From Bacteroidales bacterium (GTDB lineage: Bacteria; Bacteroidota; Bacteroidia; Bacteroidales; JAGOPY01): a stretch of 61,834 nucleotides of DNA. Both the position numbers and the translations under genes were made by a program. Below are positions 36,274 to 45,889 of the stretch, one piece after another; the stretch's first letter is position 1, and each line of letters begins with the position of its first letter. The stretch covers positions 1 through 61,834 of the forward strand of contig JAGOPY010000017.1 in NCBI GenBank assembly GCA_017991835.1, in the 5' to 3' direction. The notes under the pieces were generated by a model. The model worked only from the letters and a program-made list of their open reading frames with translations, did no database searches and was not told where the DNA came from.

Positions 36274-37848
36274 TCATCTTACCACAAACTTACCACTTCC
36301 CAAATAATCGCCCCCGCTTTTCAGAACCGCAATGTACACCCCCGGCGGATAACTTTCCACATTGATCTGTACCTGGTCCTGCTTGCCAGGAACCTTTATC
36401 TCAGCGACTTCCCGTCCGAAAACATCGTAAACAGATAAAATATAATCCCTCTCCGAATTTAAAATTGAGAATTTAAAATTCAAAATTTCCCCGCAGGGGA
36501 CAGGCCACACCTCCAACCCTCCACGCCCCCACGCCTCCACGCCTCCCTGCCCCCCTGCCTCCACGCCAACAATCACCCCGCAATCATCCGGCACAATCGT
36601 ATCTGATACAATCTGGTAAGGGCAAAGACTATCATATACAAACGGACGGGTGTAAAAGGTGTCTTGTTCAAGATCCTGGGTTAGTTTAAAGAGATAAGTA
36701 TCAAAATCCCCATCTTCTTCAATGGTATTGTAGAACAACAGTTTACCATCATGCGTGACAGCTGTTTTTGCAAGCCACCCGGTGTTGAGTAATGTTAGCG
36801 AGTTTTTTAAAATCCCCAATGTATCAAAAACAACCGCTCTTGACTGTGGTTCATCCTCAGAATAAAACCAACTTGTTCCGCCTGCTAATAATGAATCATT
36901 TATAAATGCAGCCGAGAAGAGTGTACCAGATTTATAATCCTCATTTACTAAATCATATACACCCAGTACATTTCCTTGTAGGTCAATTTTAACCAGTGCT
37001 GATCGTTTAGCATAAAGCGTATCGAAATGATAGTAATGGCTGATACAGGAATAATAATAGGTTCCAGATGGATTCAAAATGGTTTGCCAGGCTTTACCTC
37101 CCATATCGGCCGTTTCACTGTGTAAGACAACTTCCCATTCTAAATTTCCAAGGGAATCAGTTTTTACAAAATAGGGATGCAGCCAGGAAAGACCTGGATT
37201 ATTCGGATCAGGGTAGTAACAGTAGCCAGTCATTAAAAAACCAGAATCAGGTGTTAATAATAGATTAAATATATTTTCCTCCTGAATTCCCGGGTCCTGG
37301 CTTTGATAATATTGCTGCCATACTAAATCTCCATCGGTGGAAAATCGTAATATGCCTGTACTGTTTATAAATAATGGATGAAATGCATTAATGACCACTG
37401 CAGCACAACCGCCATCGTGAGTACACACTATGTCAGTATAAAAATCGTAATTGCTGGTTGTCATTAAGGTTCTGCACCATTCTTTTTCGCCACAGGCATT
37501 CAATTTCATGATCAGTGCATCTGTTTTACCATCCAGGGTAACGCTACCACATAAGAAAATCTCACCGTTTTCATTTTGACTTATCCGGTCAGTATTAATC
37601 CGGTTATAATTGCCCATTATCTTTCTCTCCCATCGTACATCTCCATTGATATCCGTTTTAATTAACCAGGTGAATTGATAATTGGGAATAATTCTACCGG
37701 TCAATAAATATCCATTATCATATGCAATTTGAATATTATGACCAGCAGCATTATATGTTTCGAGGTACTGATGCACCCATCTGGATTGTCCGCTGATTTC
37801 ATTCAATATTAAAATCAGCGCAGCTATGAACAAAATAGATGATCTCAT
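36274..37848 (-). CDS. T9SS-secreted seven-repeat propeller protein (C25 operon)
   Basis: A 524-residue protein with a signal peptide (SILFIAALILILNEISGQ), seven K-x-D-x-x-G-x-x-x-W repeats (IKTDINGDVRW, MKLNACGEKEW, VKTDSLGNLEW and others), the YDSLCPYQIVSDT linker and a T9SS type A sorting domain. It is a close paralogue of the gene at 22449. Just before the sorting domain are Gly-rich residues (GVEAGGQGGVEAWGRGG) from a CCTCCACGCC minisatellite, and the second strand (ILNFKFSILNS) is encoded by an AT-rich repeat also found in the stub at 12655. It starts 6 bases after the C25 gene ends, so the two are one operon. Confidence 0.82.
   Translation of the reverse strand: MRSSILFIAALILILNEISGQSRWVHQYLETYNAAGHNIQIAYDNGYLLTGRIIPNYQFTWLIKTDINGDVRWERKIMGNYNRINTDRISQNENGEIFLCGSVTLDGKTDALIMKLNACGEKEWCRTLMTTSNYDFYTDIVCTHDGGCAAVVINAFHPLFINSTGILRFSTDGDLVWQQYYQSQDPGIQEENIFNLLLTPDSGFLMTGYCYYPDPNNPGLSWLHPYFVKTDSLGNLEWEVVLHSETADMGGKAWQTILNPSGTYYYSCISHYYHFDTLYAKRSALVKIDLQGNVLGVYDLVNEDYKSGTLFSAAFINDSLLAGGTSWFYSEDEPQSRAVVFDTLGILKNSLTLLNTGWLAKTAVTHDGKLLFYNTIEEDGDFDTYLFKLTQDLEQDTFYTRPFVYDSLCPYQIVSDTIVPDDCGVIVGVEAGGQGGVEAWGRGGLEVWPVPCGEILNFKFSILNSERDYILSVYDVFGREVAEIKVPGKQDQVQINVESYPPGVYIAVLKSGGDYLGSGKFVVR
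36454..36568. repeat. Two repeats embedded in the propeller gene's sorting domain
   Basis: An AT-rich repeat (GAATTTAAAATTGAGAATTT core, 36454-36487) and a CCTCCACGCC-type minisatellite (about 36507-36568) flank the WPVP motif of the sorting domain. The AT-rich repeat recurs at 12655-12688. Confidence 0.75.
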
Positions 37849-37854
37849 CTATAT

Positions 37855-40800
37855 TTATCTCAGGATAATTATTTTTAAAGCCTCAATACTTGAATTATCA
37901 TTTATAAGCCTTAAAGTATAAGGTGAAGAGGGTAGCGACGCAGTTGAGATAAAAGCTTGATTCTCAGTACCGGGAAGATTTTGACAAATCAATACTTTCC
38001 CTTCGGGATTAATTATTTCTATATCAAAGTTACCTTGCAAACCGGTTAAATCATATGATACAATAATATAATCTTTTGCGGGATTAGGGAAAACCTTTAA
38101 CTTTTGATCGCTGTTAAAATGATTCCGTTTTTTCTCCGGAAACACCCGCGATGATTTGAGCTCATCTGCTAAATAAATTGGTTCCTGGTATTCTGCCAAA
38201 CCGGCTGCCACAAGGATATTTCGGGCAAGCATACCCGGAACAGATTTTGATGCAGCCAGGGCAAATAGCTGACTAGCCGTAAGAGAATCCAAGTTAATTG
38301 TACCGTTATTTAATGACCAGAGAAGAGACAACAAAACCGAATATTCGTCAAATTCAAAAGATTCATCCGGAGATAATTCATTTAGTTGAGGAATTGAATT
38401 CAACGTGCTGAAACAATTCGAAGAGTCTCCTTTATGAAGATAAAGAAAAGCTAATTTGTATTTAGCAGAAGGATCGGTTTCACATTCCCAGAGGCTGATC
38501 AGGCTATCCTGAGATCCCTGGAAATCAAGGGTGTCAAGTTTATATAACGACTCGAGTTTTCTAAGAGAGTTGTACTTTTTTGTTTGATGAGCAGCTAATT
38601 TATCCTGCAAAACTTCAAGATTGCCTTGAACGATTCTTCCTTCCAGGATTTCTTCAAGCATCTCGTCAGGCATCGGATCCAATCTTTCGTCTACTTTTTC
38701 CAGAATTTCAGAGGATTTGGCGGACTGTGGATTTGCTACAAGAACATCCCTGATCAGCGCATTAGGCAGGACATTTTCTTTGTAGATTGCCGACTTCATA
38801 ACGGTATCTGATAAATATGGTGATTCATCCAGTAGCTGTTGACGGATCTCATATGCTTCATCAGTTGTGCTGTTATAAACGTCTAAATTCAGGCTATATG
38901 TATCTCCGCCATCCTTAAGTTCCTGAATACTATCATAATAAATGACTATCTGTTCGTTTTCAGAATTAATCGTATTCCTTTCTAAACTCAGATTTAAACT
39001 TCCTCCTCCGAAATTGGACGGGCATGCATGATCTTCATTTACATAATCGGCATCTTCTTGTGTTAGATGCACCATTTCCTCTGAACGTGGCCTTGGCACT
39101 AAAATTACACCTGTAGGAAACGGTGGTTGATGATGGTGATAATCGATGAGATTGCAATTTTCGTGGTTGAAATAATTGAAAGTCTCAGGAAATTCATCAA
39201 CATCCGTAAACGTATTGCCTGCCGGAGCGGTGTCGGAGCCGCCTGCTCCCTGCATCGATGCGATTCCCATTTCACGTCCCTGCAGCCAGTTGCCGTATCC
39301 GTCGTTTTCGGGAATAACGTGGATATCGCTTGTGCAGGTTTCGAAATTGTTGCACTTCAGGCAAAGCCCGGCGCCTTCTTCATCGCGGTTAATGCCATAA
39401 GCCACAATGCCGTAATCCAGGTTCTTAAAGTCGTTCCTGTATACCTCGTTCGGGTCTTTTCCCGAGTTGCTGATGTACATGCCAATGGATCCGATACCGG
39501 ATTTTTTCTCCTCAAAATAGTTTTCCTCAATGGTATAGCCAGTCGAATATTCGATATAAAGTCCGTATTTGTATGGTTCCATGGGGATCGTCATACCGGC
39601 GATATCAAATTTGTTGCTCACCACGCGGGCGTTATCCATTTCACCAATAAAGATACTATATTGATTGGTATAAAAATCGGAATTTAAAACGGAAATGGTC
39701 CTGGGATGTGAACCGGTACCAAAAGCCCGGATACCGTAATAGAGATTGCTGAAAACACTCGGTTTGGAATCATTGCACGGGATGCTGTAATTCAGGCAGA
39801 GTTCATCGACCGTGTAAGTCGAATTATAACTGGTGATGCCGTTTCCTTTCTGAGAGCCTGTGAAGGCATCTCCGGTTGAGTTGATAAACATGTTTCCACG
39901 GAGCAGGATGCCGTTGATCCCATTGATGACGAGAAAAGCCTCGGGATATCCGGCCTGATCCGGCAGCGATCCGTTGGTTTCAAACCTGCAGTTTTTGATA
40001 TAACCGAGATTGTCCATCCCAATACCCGGATCGTATGGGTTAAAATTCTGATAAGGATAGAACCGTATACCGCATACATTATTAAGAAACGATGCGTCTT
40101 TGCAATAAACCAATCCTCCTGAATAATATGGATCTGGCGATCCACCCTGCATTTTGGTGGTTGCTATTGCGGTATGTGCATTTTCAATGGCTGCATTGCC
40201 ATATAATTCAACACAACCGGGAATGAAAACAGGATCGTACTGACTCTTGTCCGTATACCCCCAAACCTCGATCCCCTTCCAGCTACCTTTGCAGGCAGAG
40301 GTAATTATGCCGCCGTCTAATTCAAGTTTAGCCCCACGTTCCACGATAATCCTGGAGTTGTCGGGCATGGCAACCCGGCCCAGGATGGTAAGTTTTCTAC
40401 CGGATTTAATAATGATATCGCTCTCCATCACGCGGTAATCATCCCAGTATTCATCCGCCTGGGAAATTTCAACCGGGTTGTTCGGATCGTAATTGCATAC
40501 GGGTTGTTCATAAACGGCATTGTTGAATGAATTGAACCGGTATAGCGGCCATTGGTCGTGCCCTGTCTCGCCTTGTGTTTTCCATACATTGGCATAACAA
40601 TCATATACGGCGACGATTTCATTCAAGCCGTCATGGTTCACGTCACCAATCGCCGGGGTGGCGTAAATCCCATCTACGGTAAGGGGCCATCCCTGTACGG
40701 CAGTTCCATCGGTATTGAAAGCATAAATAAAACCCGCTCCTCCCTGTTTGGAGGTGATGATAATCTCATTTTCATAATCTGAATCCACGTTAGCAACGAG

Positions 40801-43800
40801 GGGAGCCATTGACTGGCATTCCAGGCCTTCAACCGTGATGGGAAAATGCCAATTGAATGCAGTGCCGGTTGCTTTCCAGGCGTAGATTTTTCCTGCAGCG
40901 GCGGTGATAATTTCAACTATGCCGTCATGATCTAAGTCTGCTGCTGTAAGAGCAGGGTAATTTGCCAGTTCATTATCCGTAAGTTCAATTACATGTCCTT
41001 GTTGGTTTTCATCCCAATTACTTACACAGGTGCCGTCGTGGTTCAATACCAGGACTTTAGCCGTATTGATATCATCAACAGAATATGAAGCCATGATAAT
41101 AATCTCGGGATTAGCGGTCTGGTCGATCTCAGCTACTACCGGGCAACAATCCAACCCAGTTAGATTGGTTGTATTATTGGGAATATAAAATGCTTCGTCC
41201 TCCTCAATATAATAGCTTCCATCACTGTTAAAAACATAAATGCCGTTATGTTCTATGGTCATATTGGCCTTGCATCCCACGATGATTTCCTTGCTCAGGT
41301 CACCATCCAGATCTGCTGCAACAGGTATTCCAAAAGTTATGACTTCATCTTTATCATCGGGATCAGGGGTAATGGTACGAGGAACATCAGTGGGCCAGTC
41401 TGCATAACTTGATCCGTTCGAAGTATTTCTGACTTCTACTTCACCTTCCCACATCTCCGCGGCAATTATTTTCACATCTTCATTTGGTGTATCAGTTAAT
41501 TTGGCAGCTACCAAAGCGCTTTTAACTGCTTGACCAGGAAGTGATATTTGCCAGATATTGTCAGGATTATCATCCTCATTCGCGTCGCCCGCAGAATAGA
41601 GTCGCAATAGTTTAGAATTATTTGGAGGAGGATCCTGAGCGCCATAAGTTGTTGCAAATACAACCTCTCCATAGCTGTCGTCATTATTTATTTCTCCAAC
41701 TATTGGTGTAGCTTTCATTCCTGCATTTTCAAAATTGACAAAACCAGCATATATATCTGTGTTATTATCAATGTCATAAAGTTCTGTCCCATCAGAGTTG
41801 AAGGCATACAATGCGCTTTTATTGCAATATTCATCATATCGGTCATCTATCGGGAAGAATATTTCAAGTTCCGGATTATCACCATTTTCACCGGGGATCG
41901 CATTATATAGAATCGGTGAGCCTTCGGATCGATGGCCATTCTCGGGCAGGAATACAGGCCAGGGCTCCAGGGGCAAATTAGCCGTCCAGGCTTTGAATGC
42001 CGGTGAGAATGGACCTTGGGGTAAACCTTCATTACTATAACAGGCCACTTTGTAGTAATATTCCTTCTCAGGTTCCACATTATAATCGGTGAAGGTTGAA
42101 AATTTATTGACATACAAATTCAGCCGGGTGTACAAGGTCGAATCCTCGATATCATCACCGGGCCCCACGTCAGAGGCATCAAGACGATATATGTTATAAC
42201 CAAAAATCGAATTATTTGGTGGAATCCAATTCAATGTTATTCTATATTCTTCAGGAACACATGTAAAATCTTCAGATAAGATATCATTATTGAATTGGAT
42301 ATCAAACAAGTAGGTTTGATTTTTATCATCAGTTATCTCTAATAATACCAGGTATGAATTGTCGTGAAAACCCAGGTCTTCTACCATTTCTACCTCGAAA
42401 AAGCCCGTACACCATGCAGTATCAAAAGGCGCAATATCTCTGAATGATACCTCCCCGACAATTATCTCTCCAATATAATTATCATCTTGTGGTTCAGAGA
42501 TCTGGGCGGTATTAATATGAACAGTTTCACTGCCTTTATTTAGCAATTCAACTTTGAACCGAACCACTTCTTCTCCTTGATCGATAAACATATCATCATT
42601 TTCAGAAGTCCAGATTATTTTATTGCCTCTAAATTCTAATTGAGGTTTTAGGACCTGAAGAAAAAACTGCTCTTGAAATCCACCCTGGTCTGTAATAATA
42701 TTAAGCGTACAAGGAATAAATAATTGATCAAAGGCTGATTCAAGCACTTCAATTTCAAAATCTTCTGTCGATTCTTTCGTAGTTCCTGTTAAAATAGAAT
42801 CAAACTGAATTTGGTTAAATCCAGGAATCTGAATATGTGGCGAACTACTGGACAATGTTGCTTTGACTCCGGATAGATTTTCGTTCCCGGAGTTTTTTAA
42901 CACAATTCTGAAATTATTAATACCATAGGTTAAGCTGATATTTGCCGGATTAAAACCGTATATATAAAGATGACGTTGACTTGGGCTGTCATTTATTTCT
43001 AAAGTAGATGAAGCGTACAAATGATTCGGTGCAGTTGCAGTAATATATAAATCTCCTCCGGTGTCCGGTTTGCAATTTTGAAAGATTGCTTTGTGGTTAT
43101 TGCCGTAAGTTTCCGTTGTTTGCACCCCGTAAACTTCATTTTCTTTATAAATGCAAACCACCGCCTCATCTGAGCCTAGACCACCGACGGTGACCTCAAG
43201 TTGATTTTCGCCTATGACTAAAGGATCAAGATTTGTCTGGATGGTCAACTTATCCGGCTCATCCACTTCCTCAGTCCAAACCGGCAATTCGGGATCACCC
43301 AGGAAATTGAGATTTTTAACATATTCCTCTCCAAACCTAGCTATTCTCGTTTCATTAAAGATTTTACCCAGGTTATACATTGGATCATCATAGAGATATT
43401 GGAAAAAAGTTTCAACCTGTTGTGGATTATTATGGCCATCACCTACATTCCCAATAAATCCAATTCCGACCCCTACATCTTCTATCCCTGTCCCTGCTCC
43501 ATTAATAAAATATTCTGAGAAACAATCCCGCTTAAAGTCATTTGGCTGACATCCGCCGCTATACATGATTTTGGAAATATTGCCCGATTCATATAAAATA
43601 TCATCCAATTCAGCAATGGTTAATTTTTCTCTAAGACAGTTTTCAGATGTGCCAATGCAATAAAATCCCGAGTGATCAACATGTGCAATTACATGTTGAT
43701 TATCAAATGGATTATTGGTTCCTCCCAATGCTTTTAAAACATTTTCCTGGGATAGTGGAAAATCACCATCCCAATTTGAATGATCATCAAAAATGCAGAT

Positions 43801-44526
43801 TGAGGTTAAGTTGTTCGGAATATAACTGAAAGCATCATTCATCCATGCCATTGTTGGTATTGACAAGTCATCACAATTGCCTATATCTGCACTTATTAAT
43901 GTAACATTACCGTAATCATCAAACGTATTTTGTTCATAATTCAGAATTTTATCTATAAATTCCGTTGTTTGTTCAACATTCTTTACCGGCGCCCTTCCAA
44001 TAAAATTATCAGGGAATAGATCCAGGTAATTATCCTCTTCACCAAAGTCATTGTCATTGTCCCAATTCCAGTCATAATCGGTATCAAGATCTTTATGGAC
44101 ATCACTAAAATATAAGTCAGTTAAAAAATATTTCCCATCAGTTAAGGTTGATGATCTTGATGGTACTATTTCCGTTTCGCCACCCAGAAGGATATAAATT
44201 TTCCCCCAATTATTATATACGTCTTTCAGATAATTAAATATCTTTTCTGCCAGATCGCAGCCTGCATAGTAATGTTCGATCTGGCTTGTCGAAACGATCA
44301 GTGCAGGAATCCCTTTCGACATTTTCCAGGCTGCCAGCGGCTCGAAATAAGGTTTGAGTTCATCATTAGTTATAATGAGATATTCAATAGGATCCCCGCC
44401 GGCGCCGGGAAGGAAAAACAGGTTCAGTGGCCTGGAACCGTCGTAATCCACTATTTCTTTGCAAATACTTCCATAATTTTCAATATCATTAAAGTTTTCA
44501 ACTGTTTTTGAAAGATAATCAAGCAT
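37855..44526 (-). CDS. Gingipain-like C25 peptidase, catalytic part, with surface modules and T9SS tail
   Basis: 2223 residues. A C25 peptidase domain occupies about 1-430 with probable catalytic His285 (HVDHSGF) and Cys326 (SGGCQPNDF). Then come Ig-like and other beta domains (to about 790), a fibronectin-III-like domain (about 800-880), FG-GAP-like repeats (about 890-1350: VANVDSDYENEIIITS, IGDVNHDGLNEIVAVY), a right-handed beta-helix (about 1355-1820), a helical stalk (about 1860-2135, DGGDTYSL) and a type A sorting domain. It has no signal peptide: the signal peptide and propeptide are in the frame immediately upstream, separated by one TAA. Base composition is AT-rich at both ends and richer in GC in the beta-helix. 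The propeller gene follows after 6 bases. Confidence 0.85.
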   Translation of the reverse strand: MLDYLSKTVENFNDIENYGSICKEIVDYDGSRPLNLFFLPGAGGDPIEYLIITNDELKPYFEPLAAWKMSKGIPALIVSTSQIEHYYAGCDLAEKIFNYLKDVYNNWGKIYILLGGETEIVPSRSSTLTDGKYFLTDLYFSDVHKDLDTDYDWNWDNDNDFGEEDNYLDLFPDNFIGRAPVKNVEQTTEFIDKILNYEQNTFDDYGNVTLISADIGNCDDLSIPTMAWMNDAFSYIPNNLTSICIFDDHSNWDGDFPLSQENVLKALGGTNNPFDNQHVIAHVDHSGFYCIGTSENCLREKLTIAELDDILYESGNISKIMYSGGCQPNDFKRDCFSEYFINGAGTGIEDVGVGIGFIGNVGDGHNNPQQVETFFQYLYDDPMYNLGKIFNETRIARFGEEYVKNLNFLGDPELPVWTEEVDEPDKLTIQTNLDPLVIGENQLEVTVGGLGSDEAVVCIYKENEVYGVQTTETYGNNHKAIFQNCKPDTGGDLYITATAPNHLYASSTLEINDSPSQRHLYIYGFNPANISLTYGINNFRIVLKNSGNENLSGVKATLSSSSPHIQIPGFNQIQFDSILTGTTKESTEDFEIEVLESAFDQLFIPCTLNIITDQGGFQEQFFLQVLKPQLEFRGNKIIWTSENDDMFIDQGEEVVRFKVELLNKGSETVHINTAQISEPQDDNYIGEIIVGEVSFRDIAPFDTAWCTGFFEVEMVEDLGFHDNSYLVLLEITDDKNQTYLFDIQFNNDILSEDFTCVPEEYRITLNWIPPNNSIFGYNIYRLDASDVGPGDDIEDSTLYTRLNLYVNKFSTFTDYNVEPEKEYYYKVACYSNEGLPQGPFSPAFKAWTANLPLEPWPVFLPENGHRSEGSPILYNAIPGENGDNPELEIFFPIDDRYDEYCNKSALYAFNSDGTELYDIDNNTDIYAGFVNFENAGMKATPIVGEINNDDSYGEVVFATTYGAQDPPPNNSKLLRLYSAGDANEDDNPDNIWQISLPGQAVKSALVAAKLTDTPNEDVKIIAAEMWEGEVEVRNTSNGSSYADWPTDVPRTITPDPDDKDEVITFGIPVAADLDGDLSKEIIVGCKANMTIEHNGIYVFNSDGSYYIEEDEAFYIPNNTTNLTGLDCCPVVAEIDQTANPEIIIMASYSVDDINTAKVLVLNHDGTCVSNWDENQQGHVIELTDNELANYPALTAADLDHDGIVEIITAAAGKIYAWKATGTAFNWHFPITVEGLECQSMAPLVANVDSDYENEIIITSKQGGAGFIYAFNTDGTAVQGWPLTVDGIYATPAIGDVNHDGLNEIVAVYDCYANVWKTQGETGHDQWPLYRFNSFNNAVYEQPVCNYDPNNPVEISQADEYWDDYRVMESDIIIKSGRKLTILGRVAMPDNSRIIVERGAKLELDGGIITSACKGSWKGIEVWGYTDKSQYDPVFIPGCVELYGNAAIENAHTAIATTKMQGGSPDPYYSGGLVYCKDASFLNNVCGIRFYPYQNFNPYDPGIGMDNLGYIKNCRFETNGSLPDQAGYPEAFLVINGINGILLRGNMFINSTGDAFTGSQKGNGITSYNSTYTVDELCLNYSIPCNDSKPSVFSNLYYGIRAFGTGSHPRTISVLNSDFYTNQYSIFIGEMDNARVVSNKFDIAGMTIPMEPYKYGLYIEYSTGYTIEENYFEEKKSGIGSIGMYISNSGKDPNEVYRNDFKNLDYGIVAYGINRDEEGAGLCLKCNNFETCTSDIHVIPENDGYGNWLQGREMGIASMQGAGGSDTAPAGNTFTDVDEFPETFNYFNHENCNLIDYHHHQPPFPTGVILVPRPRSEEMVHLTQEDADYVNEDHACPSNFGGGSLNLSLERNTINSENEQIVIYYDSIQELKDGGDTYSLNLDVYNSTTDEAYEIRQQLLDESPYLSDTVMKSAIYKENVLPNALIRDVLVANPQSAKSSEILEKVDERLDPMPDEMLEEILEGRIVQGNLEVLQDKLAAHQTKKYNSLRKLESLYKLDTLDFQGSQDSLISLWECETDPSAKYKLAFLYLHKGDSSNCFSTLNSIPQLNELSPDESFEFDEYSVLLSLLWSLNNGTINLDSLTASQLFALAASKSVPGMLARNILVAAGLAEYQEPIYLADELKSSRVFPEKKRNHFNSDQKLKVFPNPAKDYIIVSYDLTGLQGNFDIEIINPEGKVLICQNLPGTENQAFISTASLPSSPYTLRLINDNSSIEALKIIILR

Positions 44527-44535
44527 GCCCTGGTA

Positions 44536-45105
44536 TTAATGGGTCGACATTTTGCCTGTCATTGAATCAGTGCCTGCAATTTGATATTCAATGCTAAGTC
44601 TGATAGATGTAAAAAGAACCAATTGCTGGGCTGAAGGTATATATTGAAGAGGAAACACTTTGACCCTCACAAGGCCATAGCCGTAAGAACTCGATTGAGT
44701 CTGTATTTCAGCGACATCTCCGACATACCGGGAGCTGGAATTGTAATAGGCCGTGTCCGGTTCAACGAACGGAGGAGCAGGGCGGCCATCAAGTATGATA
44801 GGCGTTTGTGTCGGATATACTAAATATGTGCCCTGAAGCGTAAAATGATTGGAATCAAGAATGCTGATCCCGGTTATTTCAGCGTTATGGGGGAGCAAAT
44901 AGTCCTTAACCAGGTATGGCATGTTCGGCACTCCGACGACATCAGTATAATGACATCCAGCTAAAACCGGACGCACATAGCTGCCGATCGTATCAAATGT
45001 CACATCATTTATTGAAAACGCTAATGTATCGTTCACCTGGGAGTGAGCCTGAAAGGCAAAAAGCGCAACAATGATGGCAATAAAGAACCTGCTGACTTGT
45101 TTCAT
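44536..45105 (-). CDS. C25 peptidase signal peptide and propeptide, cut off by an in-frame TAA
   Basis: 189 residues: a signal peptide (FFIAIIVALFAFQAHSQ) and a gingipain-type propeptide domain (VGVPNMPYLVKDYLLPHNA; VRVKVFPLQYIPSAQQL; RLSIEYQI). The frame ends in TAA at 44536-44538. The same frame continues after three codons into the C25 catalytic protein at 44526. In related proteases these are one polypeptide. It is either a nonsense mutation (then the locus is a pseudogene), a sequence error, or a recoded stop. The upstream motif TTATTAACCTTTAATCCA is shared with the C1A protease gene. Confidence 0.8.
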   Translation of the reverse strand: MKQVSRFFIAIIVALFAFQAHSQVNDTLAFSINDVTFDTIGSYVRPVLAGCHYTDVVGVPNMPYLVKDYLLPHNAEITGISILDSNHFTLQGTYLVYPTQTPIILDGRPAPPFVEPDTAYYNSSSRYVGDVAEIQTQSSSYGYGLVRVKVFPLQYIPSAQQLVLFTSIRLSIEYQIAGTDSMTGKMSTH

Positions 45106-45109
45106 AAAT

Positions 45110-45131
45110 AGTTGGATTAAAGGTTAATAAA
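45110..45131 (-). promoter_or_regulatory. Conserved leader motif TTATTAACCTTTAATCCA (C25 locus)
   Basis: On minus, TTATTAACCTTTAATCCA ends 7 bases before the ATG at 45105. The same 18-mer lies 6 bases before the C1A ATG (56189-56206), and a variant lies before the relic leader at 22346. It may be a shared operator or 5' UTR element for T9SS protease operons, or simply recent common ancestry. Confidence 0.55.
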
Positions 45132-45200
45132 CAGGAAGGAATAAATAGGATAGACGAAAGTTGACAGAATAAGAAAACCGGCTGAAGTTGAGAATTTAAC

Positions 45201-45674
45201 CTCTCTCTCTCTCTCTACGGGGATAACTTATTTGAGCATGCCATTCCATTTGGATTGATTGATTGGTTAATAAATGAATGAAACGGATGGAACAAATATA
45301 GTTCAATCAGATAAGAAAGTCAAGTGCGGTTGATAACTTTTTGTTATGAGACTCCATCTGGTTTTTAGTGAGATGGCATCTCATTGCAAGGAGACTCCAT
45401 CTCAAATCCGAGATGGCATCTCATTAAATTGAGATGGAGTCTCAAAGAATTACCCGGTTAGGCATTGTAACAGGGTTTCCAACCTTTTTTGCTCCACACA
45501 ATCGAATGATATATAGAGACTTAAGATGGGGAATAATTTTACGGATTTTTTTCCAAAAACTATATCCACGAAGATCAACGTTTTTCAATTTATTCAAAGA
45601 TCCCAAATTTCAGGGTTGGAAACCCTGTTTCTGTGTGACGTCCCTGCCTACCATACTGTTCTCCCTGGCGGGAG
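45201..45674 (-). repeat. Dispersed element, copy B, upstream of the C25 operon
   Basis: About 474 bp, in reverse orientation relative to copy A (12139-12567). On minus it runs from the hairpin TTCTCCCGCCAGGGAGAA through the inverted-repeat core (about 45465-45631) and a five-unit GAGATGG palindrome array (45348-45443) to eight CT/GA dinucleotides (45201-45216), then the C25 leader. Copy A has two palindromes and sixteen dinucleotides, so both blocks vary in number. No coding gene is supported. The whole gap 45106-45889 consists of this element, the 8-bp array and a 38-bp repeat. Confidence 0.88.
45348..45443. repeat. Five-unit GAGATGG palindrome array
   Basis: 13-bp units start at 45348, 45370, 45391, 45410 and 45431, alternating GAGACTCCATCTC-type and GAGATGGCATCTC-type, with 6-9 base spacers. 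Neighbouring units can pair as hairpins. Confidence 0.85.
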
Positions 45675-45677
45675 AAA

Positions 45678-45780
45678 TATGGCGATTTAGCGATTTGACG
45701 ATTTGACGATTTGGCGATTTGACGATTTATCGATTTGACGATTTGGCGATTTGGCGATTTGGCGATTTGACGATTTGGGG
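45678..45780. repeat. 8-bp array GATTTGGC/GATTTGAC
   Basis: About twelve units of the TGGCGATT family directly abut the outer hairpin of copy B. Unlike the coding copies, many units here read TTTGACG, which contain TGA when read on plus. Confidence 0.85.
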
Positions 45781-45792
45781 ATATAATTTAAC

Positions 45793-45872
45793 TGTCGGAG
45801 CAATACAAATTTCAACCAACGGCTTTAGTCGTCGGAGCACAATCAAAGGCAACCGACGGCTTTAGTCGCCGG
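45793..45872. repeat. Two-copy 38-bp tandem repeat with CGGCTTTAGTCG hairpin
   Basis: GTCGGAGCA starts at 45793 and 45831; each unit ends in a CGGCTTTAGTCG-type stem (CCGACGGC / GTCGCCGG). It lies just downstream of the O-antigen ligase stop and may act as its terminator. Confidence 0.65.
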
Positions 45873-45889
45873 CCTGCACAAAAACCTTT

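Noticed and set aside
45348..45443. Possible short CRISPR array
   Set aside because: The units are 13 bp, alternate in orientation and are separated by 6-9 bases; there are no cas genes.
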